Positions 46,804-59,340 of a DNA stretch of 64,000 bases are shown here, in pieces. The notes under the pieces are model-generated. The model worked only from the letters and a program-made list of their open reading frames with translations, was not told where the DNA came from and made no database searches. The position numbers and the translations under genes are program-made. The stretch lies in contig JAGFBZ010001254.1 in the NCBI GenBank assembly GCA_018398805.1, positions 2,007,001 to 2,071,000 of the forward strand. The letters run 5' to 3'. The stretch's first letter is position 1, and each line of letters begins with the position of its first letter. This DNA comes from Hirundichthys speculiger. Its lineage: Eukaryota > Chordata > Actinopteri > Beloniformes > Exocoetidae.

Positions 46804-48422
46804 TACTGTAGTAATACTGTAGTAAGGGCTTTTTTTTTAGTTGTTTTTTAGATTTTGTTTTAGTTTTAGTCTTTATTTAGTCTTTTGACAAAATTTGACA
46901 GTTGTGATACTGTAATAGATTTGCAAAAGGATGCCTGTCATGGTAGTAAAAACTGCATTGTAGCATACGTTTAATTGTGTTTAGTCATTTAAACTAAGAG
47001 TGTACTATATTACATCACATTTATTTTCTGAATATTTGTACAACAAATTATTTACCTGCAAGGCTAAAGCTCTAATCCTCTTAAGACGTCAAAAGAAAAT
47101 CATTTCAAACATTTCAAACCCATTTTCACGATTCACCAAAACTTTCTTCAAAAATAGACCGATATAAAACAATATAGAAAACTATAAAATATTACAGAGA
47201 CAGGAAAAAGGGACATGAGTTTAGCACAGTAGTCTAAAATAGAAGGAACATAGTCATCCCAAATAAGATTACAACCATAACAGAAGAGCTAAACTGGGGC
47301 TGTGCCTTAACATTTTGCAACATAACACTGGTGGCGAGGGAAGGTGAGAATTTAGTAGCTCAGGCCAAAGACATATAGAACAAGTATAACACATCTGGCA
47401 CTATGTCAAAAAATCAGTGTCATAAAAATTACTGGAAAACCATACTGGAGTAAAAGTACAGATACCTTACTTGAAAGTTACTCAAGTAAAAGTCTCCCCC
47501 CCAAAAAATACTTAGGTGTTTAAAGTACCTCACATTGAATGTGCTTAAGTATTGAGAGTACCAGGTGGTAAAATGTACTCGAGTTCAGTATCAAAAGTTG
47601 TTGGCTCTTCACTCCTTACTCTGTACTCTTCACTATGTACTGCATGCTTCATACTTCTACTTCATCAAATTTCATAGTAATGTAGTTAAAAAAAAAGTAC
47701 AATTGTGTGGGAAAAAGTACAAATTATTTTTCTTGTATATCAATCAATCAATCTTTATTTGTAGAGCGCTTTTCATGCAACACAAAGTGCTTAACAGAAT
47801 TAAAAACAATTATCACAATTAAAAAAAAAAAAAAAAACGTGATGAAGAAAGCCCCTCCCTCCCACCCTCCAATGTCAAATGATTCACTTTTTCTACTTCT
47901 GGAGATACGTTGCTAGGCTACTTTTAGTACATAATCAGATAACTCTTCCATTTATACTGCCCTAATGTTTGTTTTGTTTTTTTTCTGACCAAGATGTAAG
48001 GGTTAAAATCGTTATTATAAAATGGAAAGGTGCTTCGCGTCGGGCCGAACAACTCCCTTTACCTGTGATATGAGCACAAATCACAGCCTGTCGTGATGCA
48101 ATGCTTAAAGTTAGCTAAAGGTAAGCGTTGGCTTGCAAGTTAAATATTAGCGTGTTCTCCAGTAGTCCAAGCACCTACATATCAAGTTTGTTTGAACATT
48201 GGCTTAACGTTAAAGTTACTTAGGACTACATCCAATTCAACCCTAAAACTCACTGCACACGCACATTTACCTTGTCGGACACTGCAGGATGGCGCGTCTT
48301 CAAGTGTCTTATAGAGGGTTTTCACAGCGCGTCATCAGACCAGAAGTCGCCATCTTGGAGGCACGCGGCAACGTAAACAAAGCGCACACACTCGAGTTAA
48401 ATCGGACGTGTCTTCATTGAAA

Positions 48423-48820
48423 ATGGTAAATTATTGCCGTATTTTCGGTTGTACCAACCGGACAGGCTGCGAGAGACACTTGGAGTTTTATAGACTTCCA
48501 AAGGTTATAAAAAATCAGGGATGCCAGAAGTTGTCAGAGGAAAGGAGGCGCTTGTGGTTAGCAAAGCTAAACCAAGACCTTCGTGGCAAAAAATCTGGAC
48601 AACATCCGAATTTGTTCAGCCCATTTCGTGTCAGGTAAGTTAAGTGAAATGTTGTTAGCTCTTAATTTCATACATGAACAATTATCAAGAAAAAAAGCTC
48701 TTAATTTCTAGTCTAATAATATGAAGCTACCACCTAGCTACACTAGCAACACAGTTCTTAAAATGTAGAGCTACAATGTGCTGTATTTCTCATTGTATTC
48801 CAGGTAAAAGGTCTGACCTT
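48423..48820 (+). pseudogene. THAP-domain zinc-finger relic of the nested transposon
   Basis: Exon 1 (48423-48634) begins MVNYCRIFGCTNRTGCERHL, the C-x4-C start of a THAP (C2CH) DNA-binding domain, and continues FYRLPK and RRRLWLAKLNQD. A one-base shift in ATTTGTTCAGCC is needed to read the C-S-A-H-F-V-S ligand block (about 48611-48634). The donor TCAG|GTAAGT and acceptor TTCCAG|GTAAAAGG then join it to GKRSDLYQKDDPDWVPSVGM (from 48804), the usual end of such THAP domains. The frameshift means that this copy cannot encode an intact finger, unless it is a sequencing error. Confidence 0.75.
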
Positions 48821-49084
48821 TATCAAAAGGATGACCCAGATTGGGTGCCATCTGTTGGAATGACGGGTAGAAACCAGGTAGTTTACGATGTCGGGGTATG
48901 CAATCGAAGGGAGGCTCTCCAGCTCGTCATTGCTCCAAGATGAGGGAGCTAACTCGTACGGATCGGCACTATTGACAAACTGTAACTTTTTAGAATATCT
49001 TTCCCTTTCCCGTGGACCAAGTCCTTCTCTGTATGTTTTTGCATCTGTAACACCTTTTGAAGAGCTTTTCTGTGGTTTATCCAT
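48758..49084 (-). pseudogene. YqaJ-type nuclease family fragment of the nested transposon
   Basis: The minus frame 49084-48758 is open for 108 codons. Residues 25-70 (ERERYSKKLQFVNSADPY, ELAPSSWSNDELESLPSI, AYPDIVNYLVS) match the N-terminal region typical of transposon-encoded YqaJ/exonuclease-like proteins of animals. The nuclease core itself is absent, deleted at the junction with the THAP half. The last about 30 codons are unrelated readthrough. Family assignment is from recollection of the motif pattern. Confidence 0.55.
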
Positions 49085-49733
49085 CCTTTATCCACGGTCG
49101 TTTGCATTGATCCAGCGGTGTGTTTACATCCGAGTACCTCCAAGATGGCCGCGCATCTTGGTCACTGACCAAAACGTGACGTAGGTAAAAACCCTCTATT
49201 GGTCATGTTTTTTCCACCTATCTTGGATCCTCAAGGCTCTCCATCCTTATTGGAACGATACACCGAGTCTTTCTTTCGGCTGGAAGGTAATGGAAGTTTT
49301 CCATAAATTTTCTCTTCCTTTTTCTTTCCACTTGAGAATTTGCAGGTGAAAATAAACGGCTCATATTTCCTTTCGTTAGGCCTAACGACACATCTATGAG
49401 CTCAACGCTCCGACCGGGTAGAGGGCAGAGGGAGGTTATCCAACCAGAACGATAGACTGACAGTTGAATATAAATTAAAAATAATTCATTGGATTAAAAA
49501 GGAAAATAAGACACTGAGGATTGGTTGTAATCCAGATTGTCTGGCTGACCAGTGTCAGTTTTTTCGTCACGTTTTTACTCGTCAGTTTATAATGAACAGA
49601 GATTTCGTTTTAGTTTTTGTTGGCAGTACATTAGTAATTTACGTTCTCGTTATAAATTTGTCACGAAATAGAGGGTCGTCGACGAAAAGATTTCTTTTAA
49701 GTTTTAGTTTACAAAATTAACACTGTATCGATA

Positions 49734-52700
49734 TGCATATTTTTTATCTTGTTGATAACAATAAACTCATATAGAATTTAAAGTGACTGACTGGCAGTAA
49801 GTAATTGATGCATGAACAGAAAAGAATTGTCCATTTTGACAACAAACAAGTCAGGAGTTGGTCTCATCTGACCCACTACTTTTACATTGTGGTTTTAAAT
49901 TCCATTTATATTTTATAATGTTGATTGGTTAGATTCAGGCACCTAAACCACCTTTCTGGGTGTAGGGATTTGCTTAGAAAAACACAAGAGCCAGTAAATC
50001 CTTTCTCAAAGTTTATTATGTCCTTTTTTTTAATTTTTAGTCCCAAGGATGTATCACTTCACAAGCATGACACAAGACACCTTCACTTGAAATGCATTAC
50101 TTTGTGTGTCACTAAAGAAATAAATAGATTTCAGAGGTACAATCTGTGCCCACCTTTAACAACCAGAAGGACTTCCATTCTGTGCCTATTTCACAATTTA
50201 AAGTAAGACGAAGCTGTATGTACAGCAGCTCTATAATTGCTTCTCCGGGCTTATGCTGGTAGGAACACTTGCAACAATTTGTCACTTTCTTCATGAGCTC
50301 CAAATTAGTCAGATTGATACCTAAACTCTACAGTACAGAATGCTGAAAGGTACTGGACAGAGTGAGTGTATTTCCAACTGATTTACCTCTATTGTAAAAG
50401 ATGCTGTTATTACATCAACCACCAAATTGCACAATGTATTTTGTACTTTCCAAAGTCACTTCACTGTCAAAGCCTGTTTTAGTTTGGAGAAATATATAGA
50501 ATATTTATGAATTCAACTAAACTGTCGAGTGTTGAGTTGCTCTGAATGAAATTTTTATCCAGGGCTATAGTCTCCTTTGGGTCCTGGCATTAACATGCAT
50601 CTGTGAACTCCTCTGTTTTATAACTCTTCATGCATAAGGCAGCCATCCTTTGTGAGTCATAATACAGTCACATCAAGCATACACCACATATTTTTTCATA
50701 TGTATTCCCAGAATTTCACTCAGAGCACACCTCTAAGGGAAACCATACCTACATTTTATTTATTTCATGCAGATTAAGCCTATAAGTCTGAATGACTCTC
50801 GAAGTGCTACAAGCTTTGTGCATCTTCAACACGTGCAGCTTCCTTGTCATTGCATGTCCTCCCTCCAGCATGTTTTGCCTGTGACCTTTTAACAGATTCC
50901 CCTGGCATCCCTTAGGCCTGCAGTCATTTCCAGGGTGCTCTGTCACAAGCAGCATAGTAAATGTTTCCAGAAGGGCCATAAACTGTATGTCAACCAGGCA
51001 GTTGGTGTTTTGTTTGTGTGTGTGTATGTGTGTCCTTACAAATTGCTCATTATGTTGTCACAATGAAGTTTTGTAATAATTAAGTCCCCCACCCCCATAA
51101 ACAAACACACTTACATGCTGTGATTTGTTTGTTTGTTTGCCCTTGAGCTTTGGATTAGGACTATATTTAGACGAATGAAGGATGCTAATGAGCACCTAGC
51201 TTCTGGAAGGCATATCTGACACCCTCCGACACACGCGCTGCCAAGTCCATAATCTTTATCCCAAATCCCAGTTTTTTTTCTTCTTTTTTTTCCTCCTCTG
51301 CTTCCATTTTCTTCTTCACTCTACTGTGTAAAAATGGTTATCAAACTGAATATTATTAGGGTAGTTCACGTGGATTTGCATGCAGACTGCTGAAGGGAGT
51401 CCTCAAAGTTATTAGTTGCTAAACAGCTCCTTAATCTGACAGTAAAAATGTTCTGCCCACTGGGATGGAATGAAAAGAAAGCACACTAACTCTCACCTCA
51501 GCTCTTCAGGATTGTGCTGACTGGCCTGCTGAGTCTTACCAGCATTCACCTCTTTCTGATATTTTCATCACTATTTTCATGCTGTTATGTGAGGTCTCTG
51601 TCATGCAATCCTCCCGTGGTAGAAAAAGGCAAACTGTAATGACTGATCAAGAGGGTTTTCTCATTGCATCTAAAAATAATTGACCTGAATTCTGGAGCAG
51701 TTTATCATCAGAAATTTGCTGAATCCTATCTGGGCCAGTCGGAAAATGCTGATTTACAAAGAGACAGACAAGAAAGGAGCCTTGAAACGTCTATGATAAT
51801 GAAAGATTTCAAATGAAAGAATTGTTTGCTAAGGCAACCAAAGAAGGATTAATCATTTATTCTAAATTAAGCAGATTTTATTTCAGATTTTTTTTTTTTT
51901 TTTTCAAATGAGGAAGGTTTTAAATAACTAGCAAAGATCCTTTAGCATACAGATTAGTTGAAACCTTGGGAGGAATAAACAGTTTATATTAAGTTAGTTT
52001 AGATTTGACATTAAGTAACATTTTCAGATATCCTTTAAACCCTGAAGGTCCTTGGGACAGAACTATGGCACATTCAATGGAGGAGCTGCCATATAAATTG
52101 AAAATGGATGACATTTTTGTGCTTTATTAATGTTGCTTTGTTTGTGATCAACTGTCATAAGGCTGGTTTTACTCTTTAACACTGTTTCTATGAGGCAGAC
52201 AATTTCCCAAATATATCAGAGTCAGAAATGGGAGCAAATAGACCTGGAATTTATAATGTAAAGAAAATAATGTAAAGTAACTGCTCAAGTATCAAATGCC
52301 TGAAGAAATGCAATGGGGGTCTAAGTTGTCCATTAACACTCTCCGGTCAGAAAGCTTCTCTAAAGAGAGCTGCTTTGTTCAAAGCATGGTTCAAAAATGA
52401 GCACAATACATGTGGAGCTTTATAGGAGCAGACTATCCCCATCATCACTGGGTTCATTGTAATCACCTTTGTAAGCTCAGCCATTTCTAATCATCTCAGC
52501 AACAAGAATACTGAAGAGAAATATACATAAACATCTGAGATCAATAAGATATCACTTTTCTAATTACACCCCAATTGGACTGTTTATAATGATGCTTATA
52601 ATGCCACAGACTGTCAGTAAAATGTTAATGCATGCATAACTTATGCACAATTTACTTACCGGTACTTATGTTTCTAAGCAAACCTGTCAAAGGCTTCAAG

Positions 52701-54386
52701 TGGCTCTACCACATGTGTTGTAGATGGAAAAGTAGCATTGTGTTGAGACTGTGGCACAATTCATTCTGTCACCTCACGCAGCTCGATTTCACACCTGGAG
52801 CATTTAAGAAGTGGAGTGTAGCATCTGCTGACTGTACAAGCTGCACTCAGTCGGGCTAAATCACACATTTACGAGGTAAAAACAAGGTCAGATATCTTCT
52901 GCTCCCAAAACTGCTGCAGTTAATTCCAATGTTTGTTTTCGTGTGTGTGTATGTGTGCGTGCGTGTGCGTGTGTATCGTTGTGGTTTTCCGGTCTGGTGC
53001 CACCGGCACCATCAGTGCAGGGCGGTGATATATGTTCAGACATCTGTGCAGGGTGTTTGGAAGATTGACTCGATTCTCTATGGCATTTGAGTGTCTGACT
53101 TCCTGTCCGAAGGATCTCCTCTTTGCTGACAAGACCTCGCTTCTGAAGCATTTAAAATGCCCCTAGTAGGTGTTTTCTAGCCCAACATCTAAAATGGCGG
53201 TAATCAACTATAAAAACCTTGTTGGAGCAAGAAGATAAAACCCAGAGGAAAGCTGGGGATAAATGTTTAATCACTTTAACGTTCTCTGCACTGCCTTGAT
53301 TTTTCAGACCACATGCCTACTGTCAAGAATGCAGGAGTTGGATCAGGAGGGAAGAGTATTAATTAAATTTTAAACAAAAAAATCCAAAATAAAAGCTAAG
53401 AGAATGGGAAGAGCGAAAACACAATTGCATACGGAATAATGGCAGACCAGCAAAGGGAAGAAGAAACATGAACTCAATATATGCTCACGAGGGAAGGTGA
53501 GAAACTTACAAGGTGACAGTAATCCAGGGAAAGAACACAGGGGACGAAGCAGACAGAGAAGTAATTAGATTCAACAACAACAACAACAAAAAAAGCCCTT
53601 AAAAAAATAGATCGAGAAGAACATAAGTCCTTAAATCACAAAAGTCAAACTACTAAACAGAGAACAGCAGTTATAAAGTGAAGAACAAAGGAAACCTACA
53701 ACTGCCTGAAACCCTAGATCATGAAAGCTCTGTCAAGGAGTTAAACTGAGCTGATGCTCATCCCTAGAATGTTTTCTCCACCATTATGGGGCACTAACTT
53801 TAAATTTCATAAATGATGTATTGATGTATGTTATATATTTACACTCTTTTTTTATGGTTAAAGCCATGAAAAGCCCACATCTTTCTTGACTGCTTGAAAC
53901 AGACTTGAAGCAGTGTGTTCATGGTTCACAGCACAAGAAACCAGACCTCGTTGACTAGTGGAGTTACAGTAGTCAAATTCTACATTGCTTTGTTGGAGCT
54001 CGCCTGTTGTGAATGGTTCTCGTGGTCTACGGTCTCAGGTCTCACTGTCCTCAGAGCAGTCACTGAGTTGTACTGTAGAATTTCATGCAATACCTCCACC
54101 AGAAAAATGGAAGTGCTGGTGGGCCTGAATACATACACAACTGAAGAAATAATAAATAACAAATGTTTTCAAGCATCAGTCTTGTTTCTTCTTCCTTTAT
54201 TCTTACCAGAATTGTTTGCTTTCATAACTCAAATCAGTGGCAGAAGCTGAGTTCATTAACCATCAGTCTAGTCGGTTTTCCATCTCTGCTCAGAATCCAG
54301 GGTTGAGAGTGGCATATATGTCCTGTTGGGATCACACGATTACAGTACTTATGTTTATGCTAAACAATAATAATGCAATCATAAAT
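49734..54386. other. Unassigned non-coding interval
   Basis: No exon or recognisable transposon was found over 4.6 kb. Simple repeats: TG tracts at 51015-51033, T18 at 51887-51904, a (GT/GC)n tract at 52938-52976 and an AAC repeat at 53570-53590. Sequence at 53330-53760, rich in AGAGAA and ACAAAG words, may be a worn retroelement but is not assigned. Confidence 0.45.
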
Positions 54387-54665
54387 CCATACATCCATCT
54401 ATTTTCTATTCCCGCTTAATTCCTCTGCAGGGTCACGGGGATCTGCAGGAGTCTATTTCAGCTCTTTTCAGGTGAACGGCAGGGGTCCACCCTGGACAGA
54501 TCACCAGTCCATCATAGGGCCACATGTAGAACGAACAACCATGCACACTCGCAATCACTCCTACGGGTAACTTAGAACCACCAATTAACCTGACATGCAT
54601 GTCTTTGGACTGTGGGAGGAAGCCGGAGTACCTGGAGGAAACCAACGCAAGCACACCGTGCTGCC
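54387..54665 (+). mobile_element. LINE 3'-tail repeat, internally deleted copy
   Basis: Matches 30303-30655 from CATACATCCATCTATTTTC through ACCCTGGACAGATCACCAG, CTACGGGTAACTTAGAACC and GGACTGTGGGAGGAAGCC. It then jumps directly from AACGCAAGCAC to ACCGTGCTGCC, so about 85 bp near the 3' end are missing. Confidence 0.75.
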
Positions 54666-56235
54666 CCGCAATCATAAATGGAATCATAAATAAACAAATA
54701 AAGTAAATGGCTGGCTCACACACCAGCTATAGGAACGAGCACACAGACAGACGGAATTTAAAGGCAATGAAAACACTTTTGTGTTGACTTTTTTATCTCA
54801 ATATAGTCAATACAGATGTGAAACAGTGCTTTTACAAATATTCTGTATTGGCCGGTATTGTAGCTCTTTGCTTTGTTTAAAGTTTATGAAATAATGCCAG
54901 TCAGATGTTGTACTCCATGTACGCACATGCAACAAACCCAATGCAACCTTGAAACCTCAAAGCCTCCTTACATAAGAAATCCCAGTTTTACCCCAGCCGA
55001 CATCCATTTTTTAGACGGTTGATGGTTGCAACCCACAGCTTCTTATTGAATCATCTTTGTCGTTAATCTGAAAAAAAAAATCACATGCATTGTGGGATTC
55101 TTTGAATCTTATGAAAGATACTAATAGAAATCAGATCAAAACCTTGTTTTAATAGTAAAAGGGCATACATGTTTTTGGAACAATAGCATTTCTATCAGCA
55201 CATGTTCAAAAAAGATGGCAACATTTGCAGCAGACATTTTTTTAGCCTGTTTGAGTGAAAGGAGATTTAACATTGAACAAATAATAAAATAATGGTTATA
55301 CAAAAGCATAGCTAATGGCTACAGTATCCATGTGACAATGGACAAGTGTCAAACTACAGTATGTGGCGTCTGATCAGGAATTCATTAACCTAAGTCAGAC
55401 AACAATGGAGTGGTATGAAAAAGAACTGTGACTTCTGCATTATTTAATTGCACACCATAAAAAACTTTGAGATATTTCATATCTTATCCTGTCATCTTCT
55501 TTGAATTTCTTATTTAACAATACCGGAGCAGTTTAAGGTTAGTAATGAGGACAAAACAAAGACAAAACAAAATAATTAAAAATGCTCTGCATGTTCTCCT
55601 GATTGGCCATCTTCTGGTAGTGCAGGAGATTAAGGTGTGAGGCTCATCAAGTCAAGCAGTTCCCAGTTTTCACATTTCTGCATAATAATATTGCATCTCT
55701 CATAGCGTATATGTCCACCCTCTACACCGTCTAATCAAGTAAAAGAAAAATTTCCTATGATGGCAGACTCAGCATGGTTCTCAGGAGATGATGGATCATG
55801 TGTACTGAATCCATTTAAGAACTGAAGTCGTTTATGTTTGCTGCTAAATTGTGATGGGTTGTAAAAGCACCTCTCTGCTTCCCTTGATACCATGCTGCTG
55901 TCGAGATTGAAACCTCTTTTGCAGATTAGTTAAGGGTGAAATATGAATAAAACATTGTTCTCATGAAGAGGGAGAGAAGATTCCTTTTACTATACATCTG
56001 GTGGGTGTTCATTTCTACATATTCAATTTAATTCAAATTTTATTTTATTTGAATTTCACTTTATTAATTAAGGGGAAACAATTAATATGTTAAACAAGTC
56101 TCATCACTGTAGCTGTACAATTCACCAACATATATGAAAAATAGTGAATTAAAATTTCATATAAAATTTTTTTGATGAAATTGTGTCTCATATCTATAAT
56201 GCCTTTTATTTTTCATGACAAAAATAAAGAAAGAA
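54666..56235. other. Unassigned AT-rich interval
   Basis: No gene or recognisable transposon was seen. A repeated ATTTTATTTTATTTGAATTT-like patch lies at 56035-56060. Confidence 0.45.
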
Positions 56236-57320
56236 AAAGTACTACAGATGCAATATTTGCTTTGAGGATTCTGATACAGAAGTACAGAGAAGGGCAGAGG
56301 GAGCTGCATTGTGTCTTTGTAGATCTTGAGAAAGGTGCAGAGAGAAGAGCTATGGTATTGTATGAGGAAGTCTGGAGTAGCAGAGAAGTATGTTAGAGTG
56401 GTGCAGGACATCTGTAAGAGCTGTTAAACAAAGGTGAGGTGTGCTGTAGGTGTGACAGAGGAGTTCAAGATGGAGATGGGACTGTACTAAGGATCAGCTC
56501 TGAGCCCCTTCTTGTTAACTATGGTGATGAACAGACTGACAGATGAGGTTAGACAGGAATCTCCATGGACTATAATATTTGCTGATGACATTGTGATCTG
56601 TAGTGAGAGCAGGAAGTAGGTGAAGGAAAAGCTGGAGAGGTGGAGGTATGTCCTGGAAAGGAGAGGAATGAAGGTTAGCTGCAGCAGGACAGAATACATG
56701 TGTGTGAATTAGAGGAACCCAAGTGGAACGATAAGGCTACAAGGAGCAGAGGTGAGGAAGGTGGAAGATTTAAGGTACTTCGGTTCAACAGTCCAGAGCA
56801 ACGGTAAGTGTGGGAAAGCGCTAAAGAAGAGTGTAGAAGCAGGTTGGAATGGATGGAGAAAAGTGCCAGGTGTAATAAAAGAGAATCAGAAAGAATGAGA
56901 GGAAAGATATACAAGACAGGGGTGAGACCTGCAATATTGTACAGTTTAGCGACTGTGGCACTGAGGAAAAGACATGAGGCAGAGTTGGAGGTAGCAGAGG
57001 TTCAAATGTTGAGGTTCTCTTTGGGATTGACGAGGATGGACAGAATCAGGAATGAGTACATCAGAGGGACAGCACATGTTAGATGTTCTGGAGAGAAAGT
57101 CAGTGAGGCCAGACTGAGATGGTTTGGACATAGTGAATATATGGGTAGAAGGATGACGAGGTTGGAACTGCCAGGCAGGAGGCCTAGAGGAAGACTAAAG
57201 AGGAGATTTATGGATGTAGTGAAAGAGGACACGAAGTTAGCTGGTGTAAGAGAAGGATGCAGAGGATAGGGTTAGATGGAGGCAGATTCCCTGTGGAGGC
57301 CCCTGAAGAAAAAGAAACTG
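56236..57320 (+). mobile_element. RTE-type LINE, 3' half of the reverse transcriptase gene
   Basis: The 5'-truncated copy begins within the reverse transcriptase at STTDAIFALRILIQKYREGQ. It continues VFVDLEK and GSALSPFL-like sequence (altered here to DQL*APSC in one frame), then IIFADDIVICSES at about 56572-56610: the FADD catalytic box lies at 56578-56589. The long 3' frame 56808-57269 (153 codons) holds GWNGWRKVP, RPAILYSLATVALRKRHEAE, MDRIRNEYIRGTAHV and LRWFGHSEYMGRRMTRLELP, the C-terminal tail typical of fish RTE elements. Several stops and shifts lie upstream, so it is dead. The end is near GAAGAAAAAGAAACTGACAGG. Confidence 0.9.
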
Positions 57321-58319
57321 ACAGGAAGAAAAGATCTATATTTCCTGTGTGGCATCTTTGGCAGCCAGCCTCATCTTTCTGAGTGTTAGCATATCTGTGC
57401 TTGTTCTTGTTTGTGTATTGATGCCAGATGAGTGTCTGTGCATGCAGTCTTGCAAGGACTCAGCTGTAAAAGGCCTTTAATTAGAATTGGATGACTTGTT
57501 GTATTGTGGGTAGTTTCAGCTACTGCACATGCAGAACTCTACAGGGACAAGCTTTCCCAAAATAGAAATGACTTTTTTTTTCCCTTAGGTGTTGTTTTTT
57601 TTTTTTTTGTCATTTTTCACCGCACGTTAATCCAATCAAAAAGAGGATTGAAATTTTATTGTTGTCATTTCGTAAGGTTTGCATTCAGGAAATAGCAAAG
57701 TAACAGCGGTGTGACAGGATTTTGCAGTTTGAAAGACAGAAGTACACTATTCTGCAATGCCATTTGAAGGATTTGCTTAATGCCAAGCTTGATCCACACA
57801 TCCACATTGAGTAGATACTGTGGTGAAAGGTGCCGTCAGCAACGACAATATCATGCAGACAATCCAGTATGACTTGATAAGCTCACGTGACATGTTTGTG
57901 ACACTGTAAGACACGTTTTCAACGACATATAAATAGACTTGAAAAGCAAGACAAATGGAAAATTAAGCATGTTTTTATTATATCAATTTGATTTACTTCA
58001 TCATGTTGGTATGTTTTTGTATTTCTTTCTCAGCAGCGGCTATATACTAGTGATAGGCAACACCGATGGGTCGGCACATGCGTTGAGCTCAGAGAGCAAA
58101 ACCCGTGTCGGTACGTGTCGATGTACGTTTCGCTTTAAGAAAGTCGCATGACCGATACAGGTACTTGATTGAACTGACAGTGACGCGCCAAACTGTTTAT
58201 AAGGAAGCGCATCTGTCGACGGGATGCCAAGAATTTACAATATCCCAGCACTGTCCCTGACAACAAATTGTTTGCTTTTTCTGGAGGGGGTAGTCCTTTT
58301 CCTAATCATACATTCCTCA
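57321..58319. other. Unassigned interval
   Basis: No gene was recognised. A compositional island at 58040-58215 (CpG-richer than its flanks, starting AGTGATAGGCAACACCGATG) could be the end of an unidentified DNA transposon. Confidence 0.4.
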
Positions 58320-58435
58320 GAGGCAATGTGAGGTTCAATGCCTTGCCCATGGACACCTTGACATATGGAATGCAAGAATCACCAACTTGCAGGTTGGCAG
58401 ACAACTGATCGATCTTCTGAGCCACAGCTGCACAT
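58320..58435 (-). mobile_element. Short fish interspersed repeat with tRNA-like end
   Basis: It reads GAGGTTCAATGCCTTGCCCA, GGACACCTTGACATATGGA, GGTTGGCAGACAACTGATCG and TGAGCCACAGCTGC. This pattern (AATGCCTTGCCCA...ACCTTGACAT...CTGAGCCACAGC) is a very common teleost repeat whose reverse strand resembles a tRNA-like head. Class not settled. Confidence 0.5.
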
Positions 58436-58925
58436 ATGCTGTTGAGAAGCCAAAGGAAAATCTGTGTGCATTACAAGTTCTCATATGCATACAGTTATGT
58501 TCTCTGTCAAGTTGGAAGAGATAAAGTCTGTTAACACAAGATCAGAATTGTGCACTCTAAGACATGAAGTGGGGACTGCAGAGATTTGGCTGGCTTAGGG
58601 TCTGGTGGGACATAAAATCTGCACTTTAACTGGCCTTGATCTACAATCTTCTTCTGCTTTTAGAAAAGGTTTGTAATCCCCTTGGAATACTCAACAATTT
58701 TATCATCTGTCATTTTTCAACAGCTAATGCGGTTAACTAGCTTGTAATGTCTGTTTATTAGTTTGGCTTCCATAAACTTATTGACCCTTCGGTAACCCCC
58801 TCCCGCTTTTCCCTAGTTACCGTTTGCTAAGTCGGACACTCTTGCTGCTCCTGCGTTGAGGACTGTGTTAATTCGCGATATTTCTGATGCATATCATCAG
58901 TATTTATATTATACTAGAATAATGC
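58436..58925. other. Unassigned interval
   Basis: No gene or recognisable transposon was seen. Confidence 0.45.
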
Positions 58926-59117
58926 CATGGTGGAATATTGCTGCTGGGGACCTGCAACAGTGATTTGATGTCTCCAGACTGTTTGAAGGAGGCATTTTTT
59001 ATTCCTCATCCCAAGCCGAAACAAACGCTTGAAAAATGCAAGGCTTTGGTTGTGTGTCCGTCCACACAAGTAACTGAACGTTGGGAAAGTTACAAAACAC
59101 CCCTACATTTGCTCCAA
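58926..59117 (+). pseudogene. Second THAP-domain relic, different family from 48423
   Basis: ATG at 58926 opens MVEYCCWG. After one missing base (GGGG where GGGGG is expected) the frame continues TCNSDLMSPDCLKEAFFIPH, PKPKQTLEKCKAL and VTERWESY up to a donor-like AAG|GTAAGT at 59117-59123. The order Cys-x4-Cys followed by FFIPHPKPK and a C-x-x-W-like segment matches transposon-borne THAP domains in fish. The second half (Cys/His and AVPTIF-like end) is missing. It is bounded downstream by the palindrome at 59144, which suggests both belong to one THAP-type element. Confidence 0.5.
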
Positions 59118-59143
59118 GGTAAGTTTGCTTTGTTTATTAGAAG

Positions 59144-59340
59144 ATTGATTTAACCACCGTTTAGTAAAAGTAATATGATTTAGATGTGAAAAGGTCTCTC
59201 TGTTAGCATTAGCTCTGGTCCATAGTGGAGAAGTTATTGACACGATGGACCAGAGCTAATGCTAACGGATAGATGTTTTCACTCATCACCCTCCCTGCTG
59301 CTAATTCATATTACTTTTACTCAACAGTGGTTAAATCAAT
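59144..59340. repeat. 197-bp imperfect palindrome
   Basis: The outer arms are ATTGATTTAACCACCGTTTA (59144-59163) with AAAAGTAATATGATTTAG, complemented by 59302-59340. The inner arms are exact: GTTAGCATTAGCTCTGGTCC plus AT (59203-59224), and its complement at 59246-59267. The loop is AGTGGAGAAGTTATTGACACG. The palindrome abuts the broken C-terminus of the hAT transposase at 59337. Confidence 0.9.

Larger units (their letters stand above)
48313..49197. mobile_element. ISL2EU-like DNA transposon relic with THAP and YqaJ-type fragments
   Basis: The ends are inverted repeats beginning AGAGGGTTTT and sharing GCCATCTTGGAGG and GTAAACA further in (about 75 bp imperfect). AT flanks both sides (48311-48312 and 49198-49199). 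The + strand 48423-48820 carries a two-exon THAP zinc-finger relic. The minus strand 49084-48850 carries part of a YqaJ-nuclease-family protein (PRERERYSKKLQFVNSADPY and LPSIAYPDIVNYLVS). Convergent THAP and YqaJ genes with a 2-bp AT duplication fit the ISL2EU group. The copy is an 885-bp internally deleted remnant nested in the hAT element 46593-49725. Confidence 0.7.
46593..49725. mobile_element. Composite 3.1-kb hAT-type element with perfect 8-bp target duplication
   Basis: The left end is CAGTGGTAATTTTGAC; the right end reverse-complements to CAGTGTTAATTTTGTAAAC. Both flanks carry TATCGATA (46585-46592 and 49726-49733). Subterminal regions hold many TTTTAGTTTTAGTC words, as in related non-autonomous hAT elements. 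Its own transposase was not recognised. Instead it contains later insertions: an ATGAA microsatellite with a retroposon-like tail (46728-46800), repeat sequence with ACTCAAGTAAAAGT words (about 47440-47710), an ATCAATCAATCTTTATTTG tail (47739-47838) and the THAP/YqaJ element 48313-49197. Confidence 0.88.

Noticed and set aside
56808..57269. 153-codon open frame as a host gene
   Set aside because: It is the C-terminal tail of an RTE-type reverse transcriptase gene and is continuous with LINE sequence upstream.
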